Positions 14,694 through 23,998 of a stretch of DNA of 25,065 nt are shown here, piece after piece. This DNA is from JAAYBT01 sp964404395. GTDB lineage: Bacteria > Bacillota > Clostridia > Acetivibrionales > DTU013. Position 1 is the first letter of the stretch. Each line of letters begins with the position of its first letter. The DNA is taken from assembly GCA_964404395.1 (NCBI GenBank), contig CAYOKA010000018.1:1-25065 (forward strand). Reading direction: 5' to 3'. Under the pieces are notes generated by a model that did not search any database, had not been told where the DNA came from, and saw only the letters and a program-made list of their open reading frames with translations. The position numbers and the translations under genes were made by a program.

Positions 14694-16706
14694 TCAGTCA
14701 TCCTCTTCAATGACGATCAACTCAACCTCTCCGCCTAACTGGAACCCCGTATCCGTGTACAAGTAAATCGTTCCGGATGCCTTATTCCACAGCTGTGTAA
14801 GCTTTACAACTTTAAAATCCCCGGATTCATCTATTTTATAAATGTTGATATCCTCCGATAAGGTATATGTCCTTTGATTGACCCTTATCCTATCCTGATT
14901 GAGTGCCTGAATTGTAGTTGCTTTCGTATCGGGAACCGTCTCCGCAATAATATCGGTGATTGAGTTACCAGACATGGAAACCATTACAACAGTATCCACA
15001 TTGATGTGATAATCACAGGTGTATACTGCGTTTTTACCATTTACGGTAATAGTGTACCTATACTCTTTATCCTCCTCACCCGGCACTTCCACCTTTTCGC
15101 AGGACCTTATATAACCAAGAGAATACTCGTCAGTTTTAATGTTATTCACAAAGATGACATTAATATCCTCGAAAATGCCGGACCTATTAAAATAGATCAC
15201 CTTGCCCGACGGCAAAGTCCCGGATGGCATCTGGGACCAACTGACAAGATCAGCCTGAGCATCCGCTTCCGAATCCTCCGCGTCAGAGACAAGGCTGAAT
15301 ATTTTTACATTTCCGGTCACATCATTGCTGTAGGTCTTAGTTCCATATAGTATTCTTCTATTTCCCTTGTCTATTGTCATGGGAAGAGAAGTATCGTATG
15401 TGGGCAAAGTCAGCTTAACCGTGCCATCATCCTCTATGATATATTTAACTACCTTTCCTTTCATGGAGGATGCATTTGTATTTGTTTCGAAGGTTTTAAC
15501 CGCTCTATTCGTCAATAACAGCTTTACGTACCTTAACCTTTCATTCGAAGTCTTATTTGTAGAAGCCACTGTATAGTTCTCAACGGAGTAATTCATGACA
15601 AATGCGAAATCTGAATTATCCTCGAAAGTTGCACGCTCTATATCCACCACCTTACCCTCGCGACCAAGAAGCAGCGTTACAGCATCATCCAGAACAAGTG
15701 AATCGCTACCGCTTAATTTGTTGATATTAAAGCTACTATCCAGTTCATATTCCTTGCTGTCGACCTGAATACTCAGCGGAGTAAATTTGTTGGGCAATAT
15801 CCCGGTGATGGATCCGGTAATCTGATTATCTATTACAAGGACGTATTTATTTGCTCCTGATTTATCCGAAACCTCGTATACCACGTTGTAGTCCTCTATG
15901 TCTTTAGCCTTAATTGATTCCCCGTTTATTACGACGGCAGGGTCGGTATTATTGTTGACAGAGTTTTTTACAATGCTCAGCTTCCCGCTCAGATCAATAG
16001 TTCCAAGCTTTTTATTCTTCAAAGCCGATTTATAGTACACTTGTGGTCTGCTATATTCGGAATACATGGTTGCAGATGTCAGCTCTGACGCCTCGGCCAG
16101 TGTTTTTGCGGCAGCTTGTTCACCGGAAGGCTGCTTTACCTTTGTATCCAGCAAAGCATCAACCATCTGTGCCATTGCCCATCTGGGCACTCCGCCGTCG
16201 GTGCTTAAAGAGATCCCATCAGTTAATCCAAGAGCCCTTGCCTTATCCAAATAATTTCTAGGCCATACGCCCGAAATATCGGCATCTGAATAACTTAATA
16301 CCCTAATCATTCCAGTAACAGCCTGCGCATAGGTAACTGGATCTTCCGGACGGAATTTGCCGTCTGCAAGGCTTGCCATATACCCCTTATCAACGCACAC
16401 ATTAATATATCCGTTGTATTTATTGTCGGCAGGCACATCAGAATAAACCGCCCTACCCATCATAATTTCTGCCTCGTCGCTTAGACCGCCGGCTATAACA
16501 ATCAATCTGGCAAATTCTTCTCTAGTGACGGCTTGATTAGGGCTAAAACTATTGTTGCCCGTATCCTCAATTAATCCAAGAGATGTGACCCTTTCAACAG
16601 CTTCAGTATAGTCTGCATCCTTCGGCAAATCCTTATATGTGGCGAATGTCGAGCCGGAAAGTGTCAATATTGATAAAACTATAACCAACGCTACTATTCT
16701 TTTCAT
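14694..16706 (-). CDS. S-layer homology (SLH) domain cell-surface protein
   Basis: A 670-residue secreted protein. A signal peptide (KRIVALVIVLSILTLSGSTFA, about 2-22) is followed by three SLH repeats at about 25-73, 88-137 and 148-188; the third is the most divergent. SLH repeats bind secondary wall polymers and hold proteins to the Gram-positive surface. The remaining 450 residues are beta-rich with repeated patterns such as VINGESIKAKDI and ITGILPN, and match no family I recognise. A GGAGG lies 7 bases before the ATG. It lies 41 bases after the MacB-type permease and ends at a strong terminator, so it appears to be part of that export operon, perhaps as its wall-attached partner or cargo. 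Confidence 0.85.
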   Translation of the reverse strand: MKRIVALVIVLSILTLSGSTFATYKDLPKDADYTEAVERVTSLGLIEDTGNNSFSPNQAVTREEFARLIVIAGGLSDEAEIMMGRAVYSDVPADNKYNGYINVCVDKGYMASLADGKFRPEDPVTYAQAVTGMIRVLSYSDADISGVWPRNYLDKARALGLTDGISLSTDGGVPRWAMAQMVDALLDTKVKQPSGEQAAAKTLAEASELTSATMYSEYSRPQVYYKSALKNKKLGTIDLSGKLSIVKNSVNNNTDPAVVINGESIKAKDIEDYNVVYEVSDKSGANKYVLVIDNQITGSITGILPNKFTPLSIQVDSKEYELDSSFNINKLSGSDSLVLDDAVTLLLGREGKVVDIERATFEDNSDFAFVMNYSVENYTVASTNKTSNERLRYVKLLLTNRAVKTFETNTNASSMKGKVVKYIIEDDGTVKLTLPTYDTSLPMTIDKGNRRILYGTKTYSNDVTGNVKIFSLVSDAEDSEADAQADLVSWSQMPSGTLPSGKVIYFNRSGIFEDINVIFVNNIKTDEYSLGYIRSCEKVEVPGEEDKEYRYTITVNGKNAVYTCDYHINVDTVVMVSMSGNSITDIIAETVPDTKATTIQALNQDRIRVNQRTYTLSEDINIYKIDESGDFKVVKLTQLWNKASGTIYLYTDTGFQLGGEVELIVIEEDD

Positions 16707-16747
16707 TGTAATACCTCCGTTTTTATGTGTTAAGCCTTATATATTTT

Positions 16748-17932
16748 CTACTCAAATCTCAATGCTTCTATTGGGTTTAGGTTAGCGGCTTTAACAGCAG
16801 GAAACATTCCAAACGCAACGCCTACCAGTAGCGATACCCCAAAGGACATAGCCATCCAGAATGCCGAATATGCTTCGGGTACTATATTGAGGCCTCCGTA
16901 TACAAACTTAATTATACCTGCACCGACCAGGACACCTATTATGCCGCCAACGCCTGTTATCATAATCGATTCGATTAGGAACTGAACCAGTATATTTCTT
17001 TTCTTTGCTCCAATGGCTTTCCTGATGCCAATTTCCCTTGTTCTTTCCGTCACCGACACCAGCATGATGTTCATAATTCCAATTCCTCCGACCACAAGCG
17101 ATATGGCTGCGATTCCGCCCAGCATTGCCATCATTGTGCCTGTTACTTCATCAAGCGTCTCCAGCATCTGCTCCGAGTTTGTCACCCTGTAGGCATTTTC
17201 GTTTTTATATACGTTCAGCAAAAATTCTTCAAGCTTTTCCACCACTATGTCGATTTCTGCGGTATCTGCAGCCATAACTGAAAAATTCCTGATGCTTGTG
17301 TCCCTTCCAATACGCTGTGCTACCGTCACAGGAGTAATAATAGTATCATCCTGTGTACTTGTTTGGCCCGATTCCAGCTCTGTCAGAACACCAACGACAG
17401 TGAAAATATTCCCGTTAATTTTAATCTTCTGTCCAAGAGGATTTTCCTCCGGGAAAAGGGTATTGACTACTGCTGTTCCGATTACTGCAACTCTTGATCT
17501 TCCTGTCAAATCGCTGTCTAGCAAGAATCTTCCTGATGAAATGGGTCTACTGTTAATCTCCTCATACTCCGGCGAAGTACCCATAATGGAAGTCGTTGTT
17601 GTGCTTAGTGAACCATTTTTTACAGTTGCTCCGTTAATACTAAGCTGTGGTGCGACTCCGCTTATGATATCGCTGTTTTCGTTAGTAAATCCTTTAAAGT
17701 CATCATAATCGACACTTCGATTACTACCCCTGCCCGTAATTGTGATTTGGACAAGATTTGTCCCCATACTGGACAAAGTATCAGTGATGTTTTTTGTGGT
17801 GCCCTGTGCATACCCCACAGCTGCTATAACCGCTACAACGCCAATAATAACACCCAGCATAGTCAGGAAGGATCGCCCCTTATTACTCAGAATGCTTTTA
17901 ATCGCCATCTTATATGCTTCCAAAAATCCCAC
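16748..17932 (-). CDS. MacB/FtsX-type ABC permease
   Basis: A 394-residue type VII ABC permease: one N-terminal helix (about 20-43, with SNKGRSFLTMLGVIIGVVAV), a large extracytoplasmic MacB periplasmic-core-like domain, then three helices from about 270. VTERTREIGIRKAIGAKKRN is the diagnostic coupling loop after helix 2, and the C-terminus AANLNPIEALRFE is typical. Start is a GTG with GGGAGG 8 bases upstream. It directly abuts the ATPase gene with no gap. In Gram-positives such complexes export peptides or antibiotics, or relay mechanical energy to extracytoplasmic partners. Confidence 0.93.
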   Translation of the reverse strand: MGFLEAYKMAIKSILSNKGRSFLTMLGVIIGVVAVIAAVGYAQGTTKNITDTLSSMGTNLVQITITGRGSNRSVDYDDFKGFTNENSDIISGVAPQLSINGATVKNGSLSTTTTSIMGTSPEYEEINSRPISSGRFLLDSDLTGRSRVAVIGTAVVNTLFPEENPLGQKIKINGNIFTVVGVLTELESGQTSTQDDTIITPVTVAQRIGRDTSIRNFSVMAADTAEIDIVVEKLEEFLLNVYKNENAYRVTNSEQMLETLDEVTGTMMAMLGGIAAISLVVGGIGIMNIMLVSVTERTREIGIRKAIGAKKRNILVQFLIESIMITGVGGIIGVLVGAGIIKFVYGGLNIVPEAYSAFWMAMSFGVSLLVGVAFGMFPAVKAANLNPIEALRFE

Positions 17933-18619
17933 TTAGCCCGCCTCCCTGTCTTCGCTGATTTGCCCATCAATAATTCTAATGACCCTTTGCGCCTGAGCGG
18001 CAATATCATTGTCATGGGTTATTAAAACAATTGTGTTGCCCCTGTCATGCAGATCATGCATGATTTTCATAATTTCCTGTCCTGACTTAGAATCCAAATT
18101 TCCGGTGGGCTCATCTGCTAATAATATCGGTGCGTTACTGACCAATGCTCGTGCAATGGCAACCCTTTGCTGCTGACCCCCGGAAAGCTCATTGGGCTGA
18201 TGCTTTACCCTGTCTGCGAGGCCTACTGCTTCCAACGCCTCTACAGATCTTTGGTGCCGCTCCCTTTGGCTGACCCCCTGATACACCAGAGGAAGCTCGA
18301 CATTTTCAATTGCATTCAGTTTCTTTATAAGATTGAAGCCTTGAAATATAAAACCTATGTTTGTATTTCTTATCTCAGCCAGTTGGTTGTCATCCATATG
18401 GCTAACCTCATTCCCGTCCAGAACATAGCTTCCTGATGTAGGCACGTCAAGGCACCCAAGTATATTCATCAGCGTGGATTTGCCCGAGCCGGACGGACCA
18501 ACAATAGCAACAAATTCATGCTCCCTGATTTTCAGTGAAATGTCCGTGAGCGCAGCAACGCTGTTTTCACCCATCCTATAGGTTTTGTAAATCTCTTTTA
18601 ATGTAATCATCTCATCCAT
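17933..18619 (-). CDS. MacB/LolD-type ABC exporter ATPase
   Basis: A 228-residue ATPase of the MacB/LolD type. Walker A is GPSGSGKST (41-49), Q-loop FIFQGFNLI, signature LSGGQQQR, Walker B LLADEPTGNLD, switch THD. The ATG at 18619 is used, as a GGGGGG run lies about 8 bases upstream, right after the adaptor's stop; a longer open frame reaching 18709 overlaps the adaptor gene and lacks a site. It lies between the adaptor and the permease, the normal order for a MacA-MacB-like exporter. Confidence 0.93.
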   Translation of the reverse strand: MDEMITLKEIYKTYRMGENSVAALTDISLKIREHEFVAIVGPSGSGKSTLMNILGCLDVPTSGSYVLDGNEVSHMDDNQLAEIRNTNIGFIFQGFNLIKKLNAIENVELPLVYQGVSQRERHQRSVEALEAVGLADRVKHQPNELSGGQQQRVAIARALVSNAPILLADEPTGNLDSKSGQEIMKIMHDLHDRGNTIVLITHDNDIAAQAQRVIRIIDGQISEDREAG

Positions 18620-18620
18620 T

Positions 18621-20636
18621 TTAGAATCCCCCCGGTCCACCTGACGGCATGCCACCTGATGGCATACCGCCGGACATGAATCCGCCGCCTTTCCTGACTC
18701 CCTGTTCATTGGTCGTGGTCATGGCTGAAGCTGTGCTGGTCTTTGGCAGTACTATTACCTGACCTTCCGTCAAGCCGCTGATTATTTCTATATATGTATC
18801 ATTGCTTATTCCTGTTTCTACTAATACCATAGTGGCGCCATCATAGTAGGACTCGGTATTTTTTCTTCCTGCCATTCTTGAGCTGCTTCCCTGTGCACCC
18901 GCTCTCTGACCGGAAAAATTCCGGGTCTGTGATGATGCTCCTTGGGCGGGCATGTCAGAAGACCCTGCGTTATTTTGAGCAGGCATACCAGGTGCACCGT
19001 TCCGGGTATCTGCGCCGGATGTACCATCGCCGGATGCATCTGTGCTTGCCTTCCCCCGTGACCTATCCGGTCGCTCCATTCCTTCAGACATAGCCGGTAA
19101 TCCCTGCTCCGTCGAAGGACTCTGACCAGCTTGATAAGCCCTACTAACAGAATCAGTCTGCTCACCCTGTCCCGTCTGTCCTTCACCGGTTGCACTCTTC
19201 ACATAAACGAAGCTCTTATCTCCAATCTTTGTTACAGCCTCTACCGGGACCATTAGAACATCTGATTTGTTGCTGATAAATATTTCCGCATCGATATTCA
19301 TCCCTGTCTTCAGCTTTCCTGCGGCATTCTCATCGACTGCGACAGTAACAGGGTATGTGGTAACACCATTTGAACTGGTTCCCTCCATGGCAACCTTGCT
19401 TACCTTACCGGTCAAGGGCTCAGCTTCAGTCTCTTCAAGGGCTTCTGCCGTGATTTCGACCTGCTGTCCAACCTCTATTTGTGAAATATCCAGCTCATCA
19501 ATAGATATCGAAAACTCCAGATGGCTCATATCAGACAGGATTGCAAGGGTATCACCCTGTTTAACTGTATCTCCTTCATTGGCCGACCCCATTTTGGTAA
19601 TAGTTCCGTCAAAGGGAGCCACAATGGTGTAATAACCAAGCTGTTTTTCTTTAATTTCAAGCTGTGATTGGAGATTATCCATTTTTATATCATTTGTCGA
19701 TGTCGTAAGAAGCAGATCATCATTTTCCAGCTTTATCAAGGTTTCTCCGGCATCGACATATTCATTTTCCCTTATGTTAATTTGTGACACTGTTCCACCG
19801 GCATCGCTTTTAAGGATGCTCTTATTCACATACTCCAGTCCGCCGCTGTTTACGCTTTCAAGTGTAAGATCATTTACTGATAAGGCACCTGTTACAACCA
19901 TGCCCTCTGTCAAGGATCCCGGATTGTTAACTGTTATCTCAAGGTTGTACTGATCCCCTCCTGTCAGGGTTGTATAAGGCTTACTGCTTTTGTATGTAAC
20001 TGTTCCCTCTAAGGAAACCATCAGATCAGGTACATAAATCTTAGCAGCCTGCCCAATAGCTATATCAGCCACACCCTCGCCGTTGAACAGAAGATTTACC
20101 TTCAGGCTGGAAGTGTCTGTTATCGTCAGCAGGGCACCGCCTTTATTGATGCTGTCGCCCTGTTTTATGTTAATATTTGTTACCAGACCGCTGAAAGGGG
20201 CACTCACCGTCAGGCCTTTTACGCTTTTTGCCGTACTGTTGAGCGTGAGCTTCATTTGCTCTATGCTGTTTTTAGTATCTTCAATTTCCAGTAGCGCATC
20301 TGTATTATCGAGTACAAACAATATATCTCCCTCTTTTATCTGATCCCCTTCCTCACAATTAATCTGCTGCAGCGTTGACGTTACCTTCGGCGACAACTCA
20401 CTGCGATAAGATGAGATAACCGGGGCAGAGCCTGTGATGCTGTCAATCAAAGTGCCCCTGACGACAATTGATGTTCTTTGTTCAACTGCGTCCCCCGAAT
20501 CAGCATTTCTTGCCCTGACAAATACGAAAACTCCACCTATAAGAAGAACAGCAGCAAGACTTAATATAATAATTTTTTTCACCGACTTCTTTTTCTTTGG
20601 AACCTTAATATTGGTATCCACAATAACATTACTCAT
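18621..20636 (-). CDS. HlyD/MacA-like adaptor with two barrel-sandwich modules and a disordered linker
   Basis: A 671-residue membrane fusion protein. It has a basic N-terminus (KVPKKKKSVKK) and one helix at about 21-41. Two complete lipoyl/barrel-sandwich modules follow, about 77-254 (VSAPFSGLVTNINIKQGD) and 270-469 (IVAPFDGTITKMGSANEGD). Most MacA-like adaptors have one, about 400 residues. A Gly/Ser/Gln/Pro-rich linker of about 115 residues (483-598) splits the membrane-proximal domain, and the protein ends in GGMPSGGMPSGG repeats. GGAGG lies 7 bases before the chosen ATG. It should link the exporter to the cell wall space. No clear promoter is resolved in the 200 bases upstream. Confidence 0.9.
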   Translation of the reverse strand: MSNVIVDTNIKVPKKKKSVKKIIILSLAAVLLIGGVFVFVRARNADSGDAVEQRTSIVVRGTLIDSITGSAPVISSYRSELSPKVTSTLQQINCEEGDQIKEGDILFVLDNTDALLEIEDTKNSIEQMKLTLNSTAKSVKGLTVSAPFSGLVTNINIKQGDSINKGGALLTITDTSSLKVNLLFNGEGVADIAIGQAAKIYVPDLMVSLEGTVTYKSSKPYTTLTGGDQYNLEITVNNPGSLTEGMVVTGALSVNDLTLESVNSGGLEYVNKSILKSDAGGTVSQINIRENEYVDAGETLIKLENDDLLLTTSTNDIKMDNLQSQLEIKEKQLGYYTIVAPFDGTITKMGSANEGDTVKQGDTLAILSDMSHLEFSISIDELDISQIEVGQQVEITAEALEETEAEPLTGKVSKVAMEGTSSNGVTTYPVTVAVDENAAGKLKTGMNIDAEIFISNKSDVLMVPVEAVTKIGDKSFVYVKSATGEGQTGQGEQTDSVSRAYQAGQSPSTEQGLPAMSEGMERPDRSRGKASTDASGDGTSGADTRNGAPGMPAQNNAGSSDMPAQGASSQTRNFSGQRAGAQGSSSRMAGRKNTESYYDGATMVLVETGISNDTYIEIISGLTEGQVIVLPKTSTASAMTTTNEQGVRKGGGFMSGGMPSGGMPSGGPGGF

Positions 20637-20794
20637 TATTTGGCCTCCTACAGGACTATTTGATAGCATTTTGCAACATTCTTATCCGCCGTCAATGCTA
20701 TCCCGAACTAATATTTGGCAACTAAAAAGCCTTGACCTTCTTTAATTTTTTCATAGAAAGCTTAATTATTTCTTAAATAAAAGGCCTGTAGGAT

Positions 20795-20816
20795 ACAATA
20801 TTTGTAAACAAATTGT
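20795..20816. repeat. imperfect palindrome upstream of the export operon
   Basis: ACAATATTTGT and ACAAATTGT arms around AA, with a 2-base bulge. It lies between the LCP gene end and the adaptor start and may be an operator. A second weak inverted repeat (TTATTT/AAATAA) is at 20766-20780. No terminator for the LCP gene is clear here. Confidence 0.3.
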
Positions 20817-20838
20817 GAACTCTATGCTCTAACTAAGT

Positions 20839-21771
20839 CTACCCGAAGTGTGTTTCCATCAGTGCAGCAGTTTCTTCACGGTCATAGATGAAGTACCATT
20901 TGCCCTTGATCATACGGCTTGTTCCCGGTAGCGTAAGCGTTTGAATATCATCGCTCCTAACCTTAACCACACTTTTTATGTAGTAGGTAATATCTGAAAT
21001 TTCTATATTTGTCTCTACATACTGCCTTAGTATTTCAAATATTTCAGCTGTCTTCGAAAGTGTTCGTATGTTCAGCTTCTGCCTGACCAGTGCCTTCATG
21101 AAATCCTGCTGCATTTTTATTCTGCCAATATCGCCCTCTGTATAGCCCTGCCCCTTTGTGTTTCCCTTCCTGTACCGCACCAGCTGCTCCGCCTTCTTGC
21201 CGTTGAGCACCTGCAGACCTTTTTTGAGATGAATGTGCAGATTTTGTGTGGGATCATCATAGTTCATGTTGAAGGGCACATAGAATTCAACTCCGCCGAG
21301 GGTATCGATAATTTTTCTGAATCCTTTAAAATCGACTGTAATATAATAATGAACCGGAAGACCGGTAATTTCCGTCAGTTCTTTAGCAATTCGTTTTTCT
21401 GCGCCTTTGGAATACAGTGCATTTATTCTCTCATAGGCTCCCTCCGACACAACTCTTGTATCTCTGGCTACGGATATAATGCTTAGGTGCGAGGAGGAAG
21501 GGACGAAGTGTAAAAGCATTATCACATCACAGCGTGTCTCGTCCCCATCCAATCCTAAGACCATTAAATTGACTGGGTTTTCCTCAGTTGCGCTGCTTTC
21601 AACGTTGCCAAGCAAATGCTTTGCCTGTCCTAATGTATTATCATAGCTTATAGGGCTCGGCATACCCCTTTGATTCGTATCTTCAGAAAAATATTGAATA
21701 TAGAGCCCATTTGCAAACAGGGCAAGCAATATTATGATGCTGATTACAAAAATGCTTTTGGTACCTTTCAT
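20839..21771 (-). CDS. LytR-CpsA-Psr (LCP) family wall polymer ligase
   Basis: A 310-residue membrane-anchored LCP protein. Residues 7-26 form one membrane helix; the catalytic LCP domain outside shows VLGLDGDETRCDVIML, SVARDT, RINALYSKG, DFKGFRKIIDTLGGV and LVRYRKG followed by GDIGRIKMQQDF. These hold the arginines and aspartates that bind the polyprenyl-pyrophosphate donor. Such enzymes attach teichoic-acid-like or capsular polymers to peptidoglycan. The start at 21771 has GAGGT 5-6 bases upstream; open frame before it is not protein-like. It sits between the SLH export operon and the two-component genes, consistent with a wall theme. Confidence 0.9.
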   Translation of the reverse strand: MKGTKSIFVISIIILLALFANGLYIQYFSEDTNQRGMPSPISYDNTLGQAKHLLGNVESSATEENPVNLMVLGLDGDETRCDVIMLLHFVPSSSHLSIISVARDTRVVSEGAYERINALYSKGAEKRIAKELTEITGLPVHYYITVDFKGFRKIIDTLGGVEFYVPFNMNYDDPTQNLHIHLKKGLQVLNGKKAEQLVRYRKGNTKGQGYTEGDIGRIKMQQDFMKALVRQKLNIRTLSKTAEIFEILRQYVETNIEISDITYYIKSVVKVRSDDIQTLTLPGTSRMIKGKWYFIYDREETAALMETHFG

Positions 21772-21888
21772 GTAATACCTCGAGGTGCACAGTCTTATAT
21801 GCCGGTATAGGTTTATTATGCACGGCGGCGATTTTTTAATGCAGAATAAACTGCAGTGCAGTATTTCAGATTTATTAAAGGATTGCTG

Positions 21889-21897
21889 TGGTAGAAT
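21889..21897 (+). promoter_or_regulatory. possible extended -10 promoter for the response regulator operon
   Basis: TGGTAGAAT fits an extended -10 box; the -35 region is weak. A transcript would begin inside the hairpin that follows. Confidence 0.3.
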
Positions 21898-21899
21898 GT

Positions 21900-21944
21900 A
21901 AGGGGACAGTTCTGTCAAAGAGCTGTGCCGAGAACTGTCCCCTT
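21900..21944. repeat. REP-like hairpin with AAGGGGACAGTTCT arms
   Basis: Perfect 14-base arms, AAGGGGACAGTTCT and AGAACTGTCCCCTT, flank a 17-base loop. A partial third copy, GGGACGGTTCTGT, lies at 21961-21973. The GGGGACagTTCT/AGAACtgTCCCC core is the type of dispersed repeat often found near REP-associated tyrosine (Y1, IS200-like) transposases in Firmicutes. No transposase is in the window. It ends 57 bases before the response regulator start and so lies in its leader. Confidence 0.7.
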
Positions 21945-22001
21945 TTGATAGTTTGGGCTTGGGACGGTTCTGTACAATATTTGGAGGAAAGCTGTGATAT
22001 A

Positions 22002-22679
22002 GTGCGAATTCTGATTGTAGAAGATGAAATACATCTTGCAGAAGCTTTGGCACATATATTAAGGAAAAACAATTACACCGTGGATACCGTTAATGATGGT
22101 CTGTCAGGGTTGGATAATGCTCTGACGGGCATTTATGATTTAATCGTGTTGGATATAATGCTACCTAAAATGGACGGAGTCAGCGTTCTAAAGGAATTGA
22201 GGAAAAGTGATGTCTCAACACCTGTAATTATCTTAACTGCTAAAAGTGAAATTTCCGACAGAGTTGCCGGTTTGGACAGCGGAGCTGATGACTATTTAGC
22301 AAAGCCCTTTGCAACAGAAGAATTACTGGCCAGGATAAGAGCAGTTTCCAGACGCAAGGGCGAAATACAGCCGGATCAAACGCTCAAGTATGGCGATATC
22401 GAACTGAATACAGCTACACTGAAGCTTTCAACATCAGTAAAGGGGATAAAGCTTATATTGAAGGAATCTGAATTGCTGGAGCTTCTAATCCTTCGCAATC
22501 GTGCCGTTACATCCAAAGAATTAATTATTGAAAAGCTCTGGGGTTTTGATTCAAATGCAGAGTACAACAATGTCGAGGTGTATATTTCTTTTTTGCGCAA
22601 AAAGCTTGTATACCTTGATTCATCAGTTGTCATCAACACAGTCCGAGGTGTAGGATATGTATTGGAGGTGAAGGAATAG
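22002..22679 (+). CDS. OmpR/PhoB-family response regulator
   Basis: A 225-residue two-component regulator. The receiver domain has the acidic pair E7/D8, phospho-acceptor D51 in VLDIMLPKMDG, T79 and K101 in LAKPF; the C-terminal half is a winged helix DNA-binding domain ending with INTVRGVGYVLE. I chose a GTG at 22002 because the receiver strand starts there (VRILIVEDE) and length then fits the family; a GGAGG is 14 bases upstream, which is long. It overlaps the kinase gene by one base. A REP-like hairpin lies in its 5' leader. Targets unknown; the adjacent envelope genes are candidates. Confidence 0.92.
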   Translation: MRILIVEDEIHLAEALAHILRKNNYTVDTVNDGLSGLDNALTGIYDLIVLDIMLPKMDGVSVLKELRKSDVSTPVIILTAKSEISDRVAGLDSGADDYLAKPFATEELLARIRAVSRRKGEIQPDQTLKYGDIELNTATLKLSTSVKGIKLILKESELLELLILRNRAVTSKELIIEKLWGFDSNAEYNNVEVYISFLRKKLVYLDSSVVINTVRGVGYVLEVKE

Positions 22680-23959
22680 TGTTCAAAAAGCTCCGGAATC
22701 GGTTTCTCCTGCTGAATATGTTGATTATATCCGTAATGATGTTCATTGCTTTTTTCTCTATCTACATGATTACTTCTAGAAACGTCCATAATAGAGTTTC
22801 GGCTGATCTGCGCAGGATGTCTGAATTTGGGTTCAGGCAGGAGAGAACACCCGGATTTCATCCCTCTATCAGCAACGGCTCACAGCCTCGGGATCTTGCC
22901 CCGCCTTTTGTAAATGATGACACTTTTCCGGAGCGTTCTGTTTCGTTTTTTGTTACAACGGATAAGGATTGGAATATCTCAGGATTTTCGTCTGCATTCG
23001 AAGCAGATAAAGAGTTTTATGAAAGGGCAATAAGAATTGTAGAGGCTCGAAACAAAGAAACCGGACGTTTCAGGCTGGATAGCGGCAATTGGTCATATTT
23101 AACGGCTTCCAATCCCGACGGCTATAAAACTGTTTTTCTGGATATTACTCCACAGCAGGCTATCCTTACGTATTTGATTTATACCTTTTTAACGGTTGCA
23201 CTAGTTATGCTGTTTATAATATTTATTATCAGCAGATTCTTTGCTAATAAAGCCATCCAGCCTGTAAAGAATGCCTTTGACAGGCAGGAGCAATTCATAG
23301 CTGATGCTTCTCATGAGTTAAAAACGCCTCTGGCAGTAATTAACACAAATGTGGATGTCCTGCTGGCTAATAGTGAAGATAGCATAGATAAGCAGTCTAA
23401 GTGGCTTCACTACATTAAATCCGAATCAGAAAGAATGTCAAAGTTGATAAATGACCTTCTTTACCTGACAAATATGGATCACTCAAATAATAAAACTATA
23501 TATGCTGTTTTTAATCTTAGCGAAGCTGTTGAAAATATTATCCTGACCATGGAAGCAGTAGTCTATGAACACGGTCTGTCCCTCGAATATGATTTGGAGC
23601 CGGGTTTGCAAGCCTACGGCAATAGCGAGCAGATACGTGAGATAGTAATGATTCTTCTGGATAATGCTGTTAAGTATACAAATACAAATGGCCTTGTGGC
23701 AATATCCCTTAAAAAGCAACATAATGAAGGGGTTCTGGCTGTTACCAATACCGGAGAGGGAATTGCCGAGGATCAAATAGACAAGATTTTCGATAGGTTT
23801 TATCGAACGGATAAATCCCGCTCACGCACGTTGGGATGTTACGGCCTGGGGCTGCCAATTGCCAAGGCAATAATTGAAGAACATGGAGGAAGATTGACCG
23901 CTAAAAGTGTTGTTAATGACAAGACAGTTTTTTCAGTTGTGCTGCCTCTCAAGGCTTGA
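22679..23959 (+). CDS. membrane sensor histidine kinase
   Basis: A 426-residue HisKA-type kinase. Two helices, about 10-31 and 163-185, bracket a 130-residue extracytoplasmic sensor domain of no recognised type. The dimerisation domain has the phospho-acceptor His212 in ASHELKTPLAV; the ATPase domain has LLDNAVKYT (N box), NTGEGI (G1), FDRFYRTDKSRS (F box) and GLGLPIAKAI (G2). No HAMP domain is obvious, as the helix runs into the dimerisation region within 25 residues. Start is a GTG that overlaps the regulator stop by one base, with GGAGGTGA upstream. It should phosphorylate the preceding regulator. Confidence 0.93.
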   Translation: MFKKLRNRFLLLNMLIISVMMFIAFFSIYMITSRNVHNRVSADLRRMSEFGFRQERTPGFHPSISNGSQPRDLAPPFVNDDTFPERSVSFFVTTDKDWNISGFSSAFEADKEFYERAIRIVEARNKETGRFRLDSGNWSYLTASNPDGYKTVFLDITPQQAILTYLIYTFLTVALVMLFIIFIISRFFANKAIQPVKNAFDRQEQFIADASHELKTPLAVINTNVDVLLANSEDSIDKQSKWLHYIKSESERMSKLINDLLYLTNMDHSNNKTIYAVFNLSEAVENIILTMEAVVYEHGLSLEYDLEPGLQAYGNSEQIREIVMILLDNAVKYTNTNGLVAISLKKQHNEGVLAVTNTGEGIAEDQIDKIFDRFYRTDKSRSRTLGCYGLGLPIAKAIIEEHGGRLTAKSVVNDKTVFSVVLPLKA

Positions 23960-23998
23960 ACTGTTTTTATAAAATCATGATAAGGATAATTTTGCAGA

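Noticed and set aside
18620..18709. Longer ATPase start at 18709
   Set aside because: It overlaps the adaptor gene by 90 bases, has no ribosome site, and the family begins at MDEMITLKEIYK.
21772..22053. 94-residue N-terminal extension of the LCP protein
   Set aside because: It overlaps the REP-like hairpin and the response regulator start, is not protein-like, and a membrane helix follows the inner ATG directly.
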